From Natrinema zhouii (GTDB lineage Archaea > Halobacteriota > Halobacteria > Halobacteriales > Natrialbaceae): a DNA stretch of 64,000 bases. Position numbers and translations under genes: made by a program. The DNA is taken from assembly GCF_013456555.2 (NCBI RefSeq), contig NZ_CP059154.1, forward strand, positions 2,790,001-2,854,000. The letters are read 5' to 3'. Below are positions 17,262-26,088 of this stretch, piece after piece (within the stretch, counting starts at the first letter, position 1; the number at the start of each line of letters is the position of its first letter). The notes below the pieces were generated by a model that was not told the DNA's origin, did not search any database, and saw only the letters and a list, made by a program, of their open reading frames with translations.

Positions 17262-18293
17262 GTGATCGTCGACGGCCGCGTCCTGCGCGAGGATTTCGTG
17301 CCCAGTGAGGTGGTCCACCGCCACGACGAGGTGAACCTCCTCTCGGAGACCCTCGAGCCGCTGCTGTCCGATGACCGGCCGGATCCGGCCTTCCTCTTCG
17401 GGCCGACCGGCGTCGGCAAGACCTGCATCGCTCGCTACACGCTGGCCCAGCTACGCGAACAGGAGCCGGCGGTACGGGTCGCCTACGTCAACTGCTGGCA
17501 GGAGTACACGCGATTTCGGGTCCTCTACCGGGTCCTCGAGGGTGTCGATCGGGCGGTCGATGTCCACCGCTCGACGCCGAAAGACGAGCTGTTCGAGCGG
17601 CTCTCTCGGGCCGACGACGAGCCGATCGTCGTTATTCTGGACGAAGTCGACCAGTTAGAGGAGACGGCCGCCTTGTACGATCTCCACCGATTAGGACACG
17701 TCTCGCCCGTGTTGATCGCCAACCGCGAGGAGGAGCTGTTCGCGAGCTTCGACGATCGGGTGCGCTCGCGGTTTCACGCCGGCACTCGAGTCCGGTTCGA
17801 TCGCTACGGCACCGACGAACTCGCCGCGATCCTCGCCGAACGGGCGGAAAAGGCACTCGAGCCGGGCGCGGTGACCGACTCCCAGCTGCGGACGGTCGCC
17901 GACGCCGCCTCGGGCGACGCTCGCGTCGGAATCGGGGTGTTGCGATCGGCCGCTCGTCGCGCGGAGCAACAGGGGCTGGCGTCGATCACCGACGACGCGC
18001 TCGAGGCGGCGATCCCGGACGCGCGGACCGCGATCCGCCGGAAGACCGTCGAGGGGTTGATCGAACACCAGCGGGTGCTCTACGACGTGATTACCGACGC
18101 GGGCGAGATCGAACCCGGCGACCTCTACGAGGAGTACGAGCGTCGGGTCGACGAGCCGAAGACGAACCGAACCCTGCGGAACTACCTGACGAAGATGGTC
18201 CACTACGATCTGATCGAGGCCGTCGGCAAGCGCCGGGGCCGGACCTATCGGCTCGTCGATGCGGATCGCGGGGACGGTGAGAAGAACGAGTGA
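17262..18293 (+). CDS. Orc1/Cdc6 family AAA+ ATPase
   Basis: 343 residues from GTG 17262. AAA+ motifs: Walker A GPTGVGKT (about residues 44-51), Walker B VVILDEVDQL, a sensor-1 region that reads VLIANRE rather than the canonical IGISND, sensor-2 GDARVGIGVLRSAAR, then a C-terminal winged helix (GDLYEEYERRVDEPKTNRTLRNYLTKM). Orc1/Cdc6 proteins bind origin repeats and load the MCM helicase. This copy is shorter and more divergent than the main chromosomal Orc1, resembling accessory or plasmid-type Orc genes of haloarchaea. An ATG at 17169 would add 31 poorly conserved residues. It is followed immediately by a relic of a family-B DNA polymerase. Confidence 0.87.
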   Translation: MIVDGRVLREDFVPSEVVHRHDEVNLLSETLEPLLSDDRPDPAFLFGPTGVGKTCIARYTLAQLREQEPAVRVAYVNCWQEYTRFRVLYRVLEGVDRAVDVHRSTPKDELFERLSRADDEPIVVILDEVDQLEETAALYDLHRLGHVSPVLIANREEELFASFDDRVRSRFHAGTRVRFDRYGTDELAAILAERAEKALEPGAVTDSQLRTVADAASGDARVGIGVLRSAARRAEQQGLASITDDALEAAIPDARTAIRRKTVEGLIEHQRVLYDVITDAGEIEPGDLYEEYERRVDEPKTNRTLRNYLTKMVHYDLIEAVGKRRGRTYRLVDADRGDGEKNE

Positions 18294-18294
18294 C

Positions 18295-18644
18295 CAGTAT
18301 GGAGGAGCGGCGGCGCTCGCGATCACGAAACGCGTCTCGAAGTCCCTCGTCGACTACGGCCAGCGGACCCACATCGTGGCCGCGCTCGAGCGGTACGAAC
18401 GCCGCGGAATCGACTGCCATCCCGATCAGTCCGTCGAGTACGTCGTCACGGACGACGATTCGCGCGGCTCCGAGCGCGTCAGACTTGCACTCGAGGCCCC
18501 GCAGAGTACGACGCTGACTACTACGTAACGCTGCTCGTGCGGGCCTATGAGAGCGTCACCTCGCCGCTGGGCTGGAGCCGCGCCCGAATTTGGCGGTCGT
18601 TGCGCGACGGCCGGACGATCCGGCTGTTGACGGTCGTCGACTGA
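18295..18644 (+). pseudogene. C-terminal relic of family-B DNA polymerase, frameshifted
   Basis: Frame 1 (18295 to about 18500) reads LAITKRVSKSLVDYGQRTHIVAALERYERRG, then VEYVVTDDDSRGSERVRLALE. Frame 3 (from about 18504) continues YDADYYVTLLVRAYESVTSPLGW and ends VVD at 18644. Joined, these match the thumb/C-terminal end of archaeal family-B polymerases (I/L-T-K-R-[VL]-S-K, V-x-Y-V-V-x-D-D, Y-Y-x-x-L-[LI]-[VR]-x-x-E-S-V-x-S-P-L-G-W). No catalytic motifs A, B or C remain. One frameshift near 18500 and the missing front part mark it as dead. It begins right after the orc stop, suggesting the pair was once part of a replicon or mobile element. The polymerase identity is from motif memory, not a search. 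Confidence 0.7.
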
Positions 18645-18700
18645 CTGTGGAAATCGGTGATCACCGACTGCGGAAACTGGCGACTACCGATCAACGGTAG
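18643..18700. repeat. Direct and inverted repeats after the polB relic
   Basis: Two direct repeats GACTGYGGAAAYYGGYGA (18643-18660 and 18666-18683) flank and overlap a perfect 14-bp palindrome TCGGTGATCACCGA (18654-18667); an inverted repeat CTACCG-ATCAA-CGGTAG follows (18684-18700). The spacing is regular and the sequence stands out from its GC-rich surroundings. It could be an operator for the kinase operon or a vestige of an Orc-binding site. Confidence 0.5.
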
Positions 18701-18800
18701 CTACTTTCATTAAAACGCGAAATTCACTGAAACGCTAAATACTGGCTTGAGAGGAGGGATAGCGCTAGGTTTACACCATCTGCCCGTGTGTTGATCGTAC

Positions 18801-21758
18801 ATGGCTGCTTCCGATTCTTCGTCAGGTACTCTCCGCTCACGCGTCCGCCGGCAGGAGGCCCTCGCGGAACTCGGCCAGCGGGCCCTCGAGTCGACGGACC
18901 TCGACGGAATGCTGGCTGAGGGGGCCGCTGCCGCTACGGATGCGCTCGCGGTCGACGCCTGCTCGGTCCTCGAACTGCGCCCCGACGGCGACGCGGCGGT
19001 GCTGCGGGCGGGCGACGGCTGGGACGAGGACGCCGTCGGCTCCGTGACGGTACCGACCGATCCCGATTCGTGGGCAGGTGCCGCGATCCGATCCGCGGAG
19101 CCGGTCGTCACGGACGCCGAGCGCGACGACCACGGTGATGACCCGTTCACCCCCGATCGACTCGCCGGTCGCGACGGCTCCGTCAGGATCGACGGCTCCG
19201 TTGGAATCTGCGTCGGGATCGGCTCGAGCGAGGAGCCGTGGGGCGTTCTCTGCATCCACGCACCGGCGGATCGCGCGTTCACCGACCGCGAGATCGAGTT
19301 CGCCGCGAGCGTCGCCGACCTCCTCGCGACGGCCATCGAGAACATCACCGAGCGCGACCGCCTCGAGAGCGAACTCGAGACGACCGTCGATCGGGTGACG
19401 GACGCGTTTTTCGGGCTCGACACCGACTGGACCATCGCATACGTCAACGAGCGAGCGCGGGAACTGATCGATCCCGAGGGCGAGGGACTGCTCGGCGAGA
19501 ATCTCTGGGAAGCGTTCCCGGCCGCGGTCGGTTCGACGTTCGAAGCGGAGTATCATCGGGCCATGGAAACGCAGGAGCCGACCAGCTTCGAAGAGTACTT
19601 TCCCCCGCTCGAGGCGTGGTACGAGGTCCACGCGTACCCCTCGGAGACGGGGCTGTCGGTCTACTTCCGGGACGTCACGGACAGCAAGGGGACCGAACGG
19701 GAGCTGGCGGAGACGAACCACACCTTACAGCAACTGTACGCGATCACCGCCGACCGCGAGCTGAGTTTCGACGAGAAGGTCGACGGCTTGCTCGCGCTCG
19801 GACGCGAGCGCCTCGGGCTCGAGGGCGGCTTTCTAGCCCGTATCGACCAGGCCGGCGACCGCTTCGAGGTGACCCACGCGAGCGGCTCCAACGAGCAGCT
19901 TCGCCCGGGGACGGTCACGCCGCTGTCGACGTCCTACTGCAAGCGGACAATCGAATCCGAGGGGCTGCTCGCGTTTACCGATTCGCCGCTCGAGCACGGC
20001 ATCGACGCCGACGCCTACGACGAGTGGGAACTCGATGCGTACCTCGGCGGGCAGGTGATCGTCGACGGCGAACCGTACGGAACCCTCTGTTTCGAGGACG
20101 AGGCGACGCGCTCGGAACCGTTCACTCCGGCGGAGCGGTCCTTCGTCGAACTCGCGACCCAGTGGGTCAGTTACGAACTCGAGCAGCGCGCCCACCAGCG
20201 CGACCTCGTGGAGAGCGAACGACGGTACCGAACCCTCGTCGAACAGTTCCCGAACGGGCTCGTCGCGCTGTTCGACGAGACCATGGAGTACACGCTCGCC
20301 GGCGGACAGATCCTCGAGGAGATAAACACGACCGGTTCGGACTTCGTCGGACAGACGGTCCAGCAGCGCTACGAGGGCGAGACGCGCGAGACCTTCGAGG
20401 CGAACTTCGACGCTGCCCTCGCTGGCGAGCACCGCTTCTTCGAGTTCGAACGCCACGACCGTGAGTGGTCGGCCCACGCGGTACCGGTCGAAGACGACCG
20501 GGGCGAGGTGTTCGCCGGGATGCTCATGGTCCAGGACGTCACCGAGTCGAAGGCGAAACAGCGCCAGCTGCGCGAGCGGGAAACCCGCCTCGAGCGGTTC
20601 AAGGCGTACACCGACGACGTGCTCGACGCGGTCGACGACGTGTTCTACGTCCTCGACGAGACGGGGGATCTCATGCGGTGGAACGAGACGCTCACGGACG
20701 TGACGGGCTATACGGACGCCGAGGTCGAGTCGATGCATGCCCTCGAGTTCTTCGAGGGCGAAGACGCGACCGATATCTCGACTGCGATCGCGGACGCCTT
20801 CAAGACGGGACACACGCGCGTCGAAGCGACGGTGCAGACGAAAGACGGCACCGAAATACCCTACGAGTTCGTCGCCTCCAAACTCGAGAACCCCGACGGC
20901 GAGCCGGTCGTGACCGGGATCGGGCGCGACGTGACCGACCAGCGGGAGTACCAGCAGAAACTCGAGGGAGTAGTCGGCGACCTCGAGGAGTCCAATCGGC
21001 GGTTGGAGCAGTTCGCTTACGCCGCGTCCCACGACCTCCAAGAGCCGTTGCGGATGGTTTCGAGTTATCTCACGCTCATCGAGCAGCGGTACGCCGACGA
21101 ACTCGACGCCGACGGCGAGGAGTTCATCGAGTTCGCGGTCGACGGCGCCCAGCGCATGCAGCAGATGATCGACGGGCTGCTCCAGTACTCCCGGGTCGAC
21201 ACGCAGGGCGATCCGTTCTGTCCCGTCGATTGCGAGGCGGTTATCGACGACGTACTGGCCGACCTCGAGGTACGGATCGACGAGACCGATGCGGAGATCA
21301 CCGCGGAGTCGCTGCCGCAGGTCTACGGCGATCCCGGACAGCTCCGCCAGCTGTTTCAGAACCTGCTCGACAACGCGATCACCTACTCGAGTAATGGAAC
21401 CCCACGTATATCCGTATTCGCCGATAACAATGGGGAAACATGGCAGGTCTCAGTTCGCGATCGGGGGATCGGAATCGACTCGAGCGACACGGATCGTATC
21501 TTCCAGGTGTTCGATCGGCTACACAGTCACGAGGAGTACGACGGCACCGGGATCGGACTCGCACTCTGTCGGCGCATCGCCGAGCGCCACGGCGGCGAGA
21601 TCAGCGTCGACTCCCAGCCCGGCGAGGGGTCGACGTTTACGGTCGCGCTGCCGACGGTACCCGACGCGGACGAAGAGGACGAAGAGCGAGCACGCGCGCC
21701 GGCCCGCGAGGCCGATACCGAGACCGATTCGCCGATGGAATCAGTGACCGATGAGTAA
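18801..21758 (+). CDS. Multi-PAS/GAF sensor histidine kinase
   Basis: 985 residues, soluble. Domain order, approximate: GAF (15-190), PAS (190-295), GAF (305-460), PAS (475-590), PAS (600-720), HisKA (725-800), HATPase_c (840-945), acidic tail. The phospho-accepting histidine is H744 ([12 protein letters not shown]). The N-box reads [11 protein letters not shown] and the G-boxes DRGIGID and GTGIGLALC. It should autophosphorylate on H744 in response to cytoplasmic signals; no ligand or chromophore cysteine is evident. Its stop overlaps the response-regulator start by 8 bp, so D71 of that protein is the likely target. The HisKA-HATPase module is closely related to those of the kinases at 43197 and 47321. 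Confidence 0.93.
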   Translation: MAASDSSSGTLRSRVRRQEALAELGQRALESTDLDGMLAEGAAAATDALAVDACSVLELRPDGDAAVLRAGDGWDEDAVGSVTVPTDPDSWAGAAIRSAEPVVTDAERDDHGDDPFTPDRLAGRDGSVRIDGSVGICVGIGSSEEPWGVLCIHAPADRAFTDREIEFAASVADLLATAIENITERDRLESELETTVDRVTDAFFGLDTDWTIAYVNERARELIDPEGEGLLGENLWEAFPAAVGSTFEAEYHRAMETQEPTSFEEYFPPLEAWYEVHAYPSETGLSVYFRDVTDSKGTERELAETNHTLQQLYAITADRELSFDEKVDGLLALGRERLGLEGGFLARIDQAGDRFEVTHASGSNEQLRPGTVTPLSTSYCKRTIESEGLLAFTDSPLEHGIDADAYDEWELDAYLGGQVIVDGEPYGTLCFEDEATRSEPFTPAERSFVELATQWVSYELEQRAHQRDLVESERRYRTLVEQFPNGLVALFDETMEYTLAGGQILEEINTTGSDFVGQTVQQRYEGETRETFEANFDAALAGEHRFFEFERHDREWSAHAVPVEDDRGEVFAGMLMVQDVTESKAKQRQLRERETRLERFKAYTDDVLDAVDDVFYVLDETGDLMRWNETLTDVTGYTDAEVESMHALEFFEGEDATDISTAIADAFKTGHTRVEATVQTKDGTEIPYEFVASKLENPDGEPVVTGIGRDVTDQREYQQKLEGVVGDLEESNRRLEQFAYAASHDLQEPLRMVSSYLTLIEQRYADELDADGEEFIEFAVDGAQRMQQMIDGLLQYSRVDTQGDPFCPVDCEAVIDDVLADLEVRIDETDAEITAESLPQVYGDPGQLRQLFQNLLDNAITYSSNGTPRISVFADNNGETWQVSVRDRGIGIDSSDTDRIFQVFDRLHSHEEYDGTGIGLALCRRIAERHGGEISVDSQPGEGSTFTVALPTVPDADEEDEERARAPAREADTETDSPMESVTDE

Positions 21759-22212
21759 GTCAGAGCGACCACAGTCCGAGCCGGCACAGATCCTGTTAGT
21801 CGAGGACAATCCCGGCGACGTCCGCCTGACGAGGGAGGCGTTCAAACAGGGACGGATCGAGAACGACCTCCACGTCGTCTCCGACGGCATCGAAGCGCTG
21901 GCGTTTCTCTCCCAGCAGGGCGAGTACGCCGACGTACCGCGCCCGGACCTCATCCTTCTGGATCTCAATCTGCCCGGCAAGGACGGCGAAGAGGTCCTGG
22001 AGGAACTCAAGGACGATCCGGTGTTGCGTGCGATCCCGGTGATCGTGCTGACGAGTTCCCGCGCGGAGGAGGACGTCGTCAAGTCCTACGAACTCCACGC
22101 CAACGCCTACCTCACAAAGCCGGTCGATCCGGACGAGTTCATCGAGACGGTCCGCGCCTTCGAGAAGTTCTGGTTCTCGGTCGTCCGACTGCCACCGGAG
22201 GTCGACAACTGA
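21751..22212 (+). CDS. Single-domain response regulator (Rcp1/CheY-like)
   Basis: 153 residues, one receiver domain. Acidic pocket in [12 protein letters not shown], phospho-acceptor D71 in [13 protein letters not shown], switch Thr/Ser in [10 protein letters not shown] and conserved Lys in YLTKPVD. The extended [16 protein letters not shown] start is typical of the Rcp1 type that partners phytochrome-like kinases. There is no output domain, so it either acts by protein interaction or shuttles phosphate to the downstream receiver-Bat protein. It overlaps both neighbours (8 bp and 1 bp). Confidence 0.92.
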   Translation: MSKSERPQSEPAQILLVEDNPGDVRLTREAFKQGRIENDLHVVSDGIEALAFLSQQGEYADVPRPDLILLDLNLPGKDGEEVLEELKDDPVLRAIPVIVLTSSRAEEDVVKSYELHANAYLTKPVDPDEFIETVRAFEKFWFSVVRLPPEVDN

Positions 22213-23903
22213 TGAGTGAGACGAACACCCAGACCGTCGATGTAGAGGGCGCGGAGACCGAGGACGCGCTTCACATCCTCCTGATCGAGGACAACCCCGG
22301 CGACGCCCGTCTCATACAGGAGATGCTTCGGGGAACCGAGGAACTCGCCCAGCGAGTCACCCCTTCCGAGACGGCGAGTCAGACGCCCGAAATCACCCGC
22401 GAAACCCGCCTCGAGGAGGGCCTCGAGACGATCGAATCATCGTCCACCGATATCGTCCTGCTCGATCTGAACCTCCCCGATAGCGAGGGGCTCGACACCC
22501 TCGAGACGGTCCACGAAGCGGCGGGAGAGACGCCGATCGTCGTTTTGACCGGCGTCCGCGACCAGCAGGTCGGCGTCGAGGCGATCCAGCGCGGTGCCCA
22601 GGACTTCCTCGTCAAAGACGAGGTGACCAGCGAACTCCTGGTGCGAACGATCCACCACGCGATCGAGCGCGCCCGCCAGCAGCGCGAACGCCGCCAGCAG
22701 CGCGAGCAACTCGAGGCGCTCAACCGGCTCAACCGGATCGGCCACGACATCACCCACGCGGTGATCACGACCGAGACGCGCGCGGAACTCGAACAGGAGG
22801 TCTGTGACCGACTCGCCGAGGACGACGCCTATCGGTTCGCGTGGATCGGCAGCGTCAATCCCGGCAGCGACCGCGTCGTCCCGAACGCGGCGGCCGGCGT
22901 CGAGGACGGATATCTCGAGGAGATCGACGTCACCGTCGACGAGGACGACGAGAGCGGACGGGGGCCGGCAGGAACGGCGATCCGAACCGGGGAGGTCCAG
23001 GTGATGAACGACACCGGCGCGGATCCCGAGTTCGGACCGTGGCGGGAGGCGGCACGCGCCCGCGACTACCGGTCGTCGGTCGCGATTCCGATCACCCACG
23101 AGGATCTCGTCTACGGCGTATTGAACGTCTACTCGTCGTCACCGCGATCGTTCGAGGGCCCCGCGACCGCCGTTCTCGGCCGGATCGGCGACGTCATTGC
23201 CCACGCGATCACCGCGATCGAACGCCGGGACGCACTCGTCAGCGACGCCGTCGTCGAACTCGAGTTCCGCGTCGAGGCGATGGCCGAGGAACTGGTCGAA
23301 CTCTCGACGACGGAGTCGTGTACGATCGAGTTCGAGCAACTGGTCGGCAGCGACGAGACGCTCCTGGCCTACGGCTCGGCACACGGCGTCTCTCAGGAGG
23401 CGTTTCTCGAGGCCACCGATCGGACCGACGGCATCCGCGACGTTCGGTTGCTCGCGGCCCGACGCGACGAGTTCGAGTTCGAACTCGTCGCACCCGCCGC
23501 CGTCTCCCTGTTCGAGACGATCGCCACCCACGGCGGCCGCGTCGCCTCGGCGACGATCGCCGACGGGGAGTTCCGGTTCGTCGTCGAACTCCCGCGCGGC
23601 CGGGACACCCGCCAGATGATCGAACTCATCAGGACCCAGCGCGACGACGTCACCTATCTCGCACAGCGGACCACCGAGCGCAGCGAGCGCAGCGACAGCG
23701 GCGCGTCGTCCGTCCTCGAGGACGACCTGACCGAGAAACAGCGGGCCGCCCTCGAGACGGCCTACTTCGCGGGCTACTTCGACTGGCCGCGGGGCAGCAC
23801 CGGCGAGGAGATCGCCGAGCGCCTCGGCATCGCGCCCGCCACCTTCAATCAGCACCTCCGGACGGCCGAGCGGAAGTTCTTCAACTCGATGTTCGGGGAG
23901 TAG
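22212..23903 (+). CDS. Receiver-GAF-Bat HTH regulator
   Basis: 563 residues. An N-terminal receiver (LLIEDNPGDARL, D85 in IVLLDLNLPD, LVKDE switch lysine) has a 15-residue insertion after helix 1. A coiled-coil of R/Q/E follows (about 165-190), then a GAF domain (about 195-345), the Bat middle domain and an HTH-10 (about 505-560; LTEKQRAALETAYFAGYFDWP, recognition helix GIAPATFNQHL). This gives a DNA-binding output for the upstream kinase and receiver, so the operon is a complete phosphorelay-like circuit ending in a Bat-type transcription factor. Its ATG overlaps the previous stop by one base (TGATG). Confidence 0.92.
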   Translation: MSETNTQTVDVEGAETEDALHILLIEDNPGDARLIQEMLRGTEELAQRVTPSETASQTPEITRETRLEEGLETIESSSTDIVLLDLNLPDSEGLDTLETVHEAAGETPIVVLTGVRDQQVGVEAIQRGAQDFLVKDEVTSELLVRTIHHAIERARQQRERRQQREQLEALNRLNRIGHDITHAVITTETRAELEQEVCDRLAEDDAYRFAWIGSVNPGSDRVVPNAAAGVEDGYLEEIDVTVDEDDESGRGPAGTAIRTGEVQVMNDTGADPEFGPWREAARARDYRSSVAIPITHEDLVYGVLNVYSSSPRSFEGPATAVLGRIGDVIAHAITAIERRDALVSDAVVELEFRVEAMAEELVELSTTESCTIEFEQLVGSDETLLAYGSAHGVSQEAFLEATDRTDGIRDVRLLAARRDEFEFELVAPAAVSLFETIATHGGRVASATIADGEFRFVVELPRGRDTRQMIELIRTQRDDVTYLAQRTTERSERSDSGASSVLEDDLTEKQRAALETAYFAGYFDWPRGSTGEEIAERLGIAPATFNQHLRTAERKFFNSMFGE

Positions 23904-23930
23904 GAGTTGTTTCCGGGTCGAACACGTCTG

Positions 23931-23935
23931 TTTTT
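23931..23935 (+). terminator. T-run terminator after kinase-Bat operon
   Basis: TTTTT about 28 bp after the stop of the receiver-Bat gene. It faces the 3' end of a decayed gene on the other strand (23940-24396). Confidence 0.4.
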
Positions 23936-23939
23936 CCCG

Positions 23940-24396
23940 TTAGAGATCGACCCCATCTGCGAGGAGTTCGTGCGACCGTAGCACGTCGTCGTGACCGGCG
24001 ATAATATTCTGGACGATCACGTCGTCGACGCCGACCCGATCCGTCAGTTGCTCGAGTAGGTCTGCCACCGTTGCCGGACTCCCCGAAATCGAACGCGTCC
24101 CGGGGCCAGCGCGTCGAGAGAGTAAACATCTCCGTGACCTTGAACGGCTGGTAGTGATTGAGAAGGACTGTTCCGGAACCGACCCGTATCTCGTCGGTTC
24201 GGGCTGCGAGATGCGCGATCAGGACCTCTGACGTCGTGCTCGCGATCGAGTCGGCCATCCCGTGATGTTCGGCCACCCAGAACCGCGAGTAACCGAGTTC
24301 CTCGACCAGTTGGGCGAGTGCAACCGTGTTCTCGTAGGCTTCGGTCGCGCTCCCGTTCTCGGGTACCGGCGCGAGATCGACGATCGAGAGGTTCAC
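23940..24396 (-). pseudogene. Decayed luciferase-like (LLM class) monooxygenase
   Basis: The N-terminal part (start GTG 24396) reads VNLSIVDLAPVPENGSATEAY, then LGYSRFWVAEHHGM and SEVLIAHLAARTDEIRVGSG, then LLNHYQPFKVTEMF, all typical of FMN- or F420-dependent luciferase-like monooxygenases. After about residue 110 the frame breaks. The true C-terminus is recovered in another frame just downstream: LEQLTDRVGVDDVIVQNIIAG and LRSHELLADGVDL, stop at 23940. About 150-200 central residues that family members have are missing, so this gene carries both a large deletion and a frameshift. Confidence 0.8.
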
Positions 24397-24422
24397 ACCC
24401 GTGTTGCGGGATGGGGACTCAC

Positions 24423-24705
24423 TAACAGTGCGTTTCGCGGTGTTCTCGAGGGGAAAGTCGGCGTTCCGTTCGACTAATGGGGTATGGGACGACGCAGTGA
24501 TTTTGTAGGGACCGACTGCGGTAAGTGCAGGTGAAGAAGTTACCACTGCGGTCGGGTCGCAAGGAGTGCACCCGCGAGCGACCACCGGGAGCGAGCGGCC
24601 TTTTTAGCGTAGATTTTTGCGCCGAGGGGTGAGCGAGCACCGCGAGCGAACCCGAGGCGAAAAAAGGTACGTTTGTACACGTAGTTGCCGTTCAGTACAG
24701 GAGTA
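24423..24705. other. Intergenic region with GAGCGA-rich repeat element
   Basis: Between the decayed monooxygenase and the small membrane protein. The segment 24560-24665 has four GAGCGA hexamers, two blocks of similar form (GCGAGCGACCACCGGGAGCGAGCGG and GTGAGCGAGCACCGCGAGCGAACC, written here in sections) and two AT-rich patches (TTTTTAGCGTAGATTTTTG and GAAAAAAG). No gene is visible. The composition resembles dispersed intergenic repeats seen in haloarchaea; no second copy occurs in this window. Confidence 0.5.
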
Positions 24706-24951
24706 CTACTTTTCAGACTCCGACGATTCCAGACCGTAGTCTTCTGGATTATACTCGTCGGTCACGGACAGTACCAACAGGATTCCGAACGAAACAACTG
24801 CGATATAGAAGACATCCAGATGTATCGGTCCGACTGTAATCAGGTGGGTTCCCGGACTAGATAATACGACTGTTGCTATCAAGCCACAAAACCCGATAAC
24901 CGGATAGTGGTAGTGGTGTATTTTGGTCCATATTCGAAGCCACCTCGCCAT
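24706..24951 (-). CDS. Small two-helix membrane protein
   Basis: 81 residues from MARWLRIWTK. Two transmembrane helices (YPVIGFCGLIATVVLSS and LDVFYIAVVSFGILLVLSV) with a His/Tyr-rich N-terminal HHYHYP and a charged tail DEYNPEDYGLESSESEK. The in-frame sequence upstream of this start is long but has no coding character. Function unknown. Base composition is more AT-rich than its neighbours, so it could be a recent acquisition. Confidence 0.6.
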   Translation of the reverse strand: MARWLRIWTKIHHYHYPVIGFCGLIATVVLSSPGTHLITVGPIHLDVFYIAVVSFGILLVLSVTDEYNPEDYGLESSESEK

Positions 24952-25091
24952 ACCATGCTCGATGGCTGCGGTTGCTATAATTTCTTGGACGTTCAGTTCG
25001 CATACGGACGACCCGGCCGATCTGCTGAAACTCGAGTGAAGTCGATTCCTGAATTCGACTCTACCCAGCCCGTTTGAACGGGCAAAACGGA

Positions 25092-25694
25092 TTACGCGCC
25101 GCGCGGTTCGGTCGCGGGCGGAGTCACGTCGTCCATAGGACGTCGAGACGCCATGGCGACGGCCACCATCGAGAGCCCGGTCACGAGGAGGTTCACGCCC
25201 ACGAGCAGGCCGATGGCCCACGCTGCGGTGGCCGGAAAGCCGACCCAGAGGAGTCCGGCGAGGACGAGCGCGATGACGCCGCTGACGGCGATCGAGGTTC
25301 GGCCGCGAGATGCGGGCATCCGCACGGCCGTCGCGAGTTCGGCGATCCCGGCAATCACCAAGTACGCCACGAGCGCGATCGTCAGCGTGACGAGGGCGAT
25401 CGCGGGTGCCGCGAGGACGACCAACCCGGCGAGCACCGAGACGGCCGCGAGCGCCGTCTGCCAGATCGAGCCGCGCCGGCCGCGCGCCGTGAACGCGTGC
25501 ACGCCGTGGACGATTCCGCCGACGACGAGCAACGCGCCGAGCGCGATCGATACCGAGAGCCCGGTGATGGCCGGAGCGGCCATCGCGAGGATCCCGATCA
25601 GTCCGACGATCCCACCCGCAATCGCGAGGGGTCGCCACTCGTTCTCGAGGGCGTAGCCCTCGTCGTCTCCGGTGGTTGCTGTGATACTGTTCAT
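25092..25694 (-). CDS. HdeD-type membrane protein
   Basis: 200 residues from MNSITATTG. Six hydrophobic helices arranged as three pairs (PLAIAGGIVGLIGILAMAAP, LSVSIALGALLVVGGIVHGV, LAAVSVLAGLVVLAAP, ALVTLTIALVAYLVIAGIAE, ISVSGVIALVLAGLLWVGFP-like, AWAIGLLVGVNLLVTGLSM), the DUF308/HdeD repeat. E. coli HdeD is an acid-resistance membrane protein; the role in haloarchaea is unknown. The last 20 residues are a polar tail. An AT-rich stretch (25727-25742) upstream holds the promoter. Confidence 0.87.
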   Translation of the reverse strand: MNSITATTGDDEGYALENEWRPLAIAGGIVGLIGILAMAAPAITGLSVSIALGALLVVGGIVHGVHAFTARGRRGSIWQTALAAVSVLAGLVVLAAPAIALVTLTIALVAYLVIAGIAELATAVRMPASRGRTSIAVSGVIALVLAGLLWVGFPATAAWAIGLLVGVNLLVTGLSMVAVAMASRRPMDDVTPPATEPRGA

Positions 25695-25878
25695 CTGCGT
25701 CACCGGTACTCCGTACGTCGTGTAGGTATATAATACAAATATACGATTTGACAGTCCGTCGCGGAAACGGACCGGTCCGAAACCGGGACGAACGGCATTC
25801 ACGGGTCATCTCGAGGCCGTGCCGAACGATATATATTCGACGAAATGCAGACGAAGCACGGTAATTATCTCGATAGGG

Positions 25879-26010
25879 GTGACACCACAGACTGTGACCG
25901 ACGAACGCGATGGTGGTGACCGCGAGTGTGACCTCTGCGGGGAACGGGTCCCGGCGGCCGTCTATCACGAACACCTGCTCAAGTCGTGTCCCGGCCGTTG
26001 CGGGGAGTGA
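25879..26010 (+). CDS. Micro zinc-finger protein
   Basis: 43 residues from GTG 25879, or 38 from GTG 25894. It contains CDLCGERVPAAVYHEHLLKSC: a C-x2-C pair followed by H-x3-H and Cys, then CPGRC, which fits a single C2H2/C2HC finger. A TAATTAT box at 25862-25868 would fit leaderless start at 25894, while ATATATA at about 25829-25835 would give a short leader, so the start is unsettled. Role unknown. Confidence 0.62.
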   Translation: MTPQTVTDERDGGDRECDLCGERVPAAVYHEHLLKSCPGRCGE

Positions 26011-26088
26011 CCCGCCTCGAGCGAATCGGCTCACCGGAACGGTTCCGTGCCGAAGGGCCGCAGTGGCGGCGTTTCCGAGAGCGCGGTC

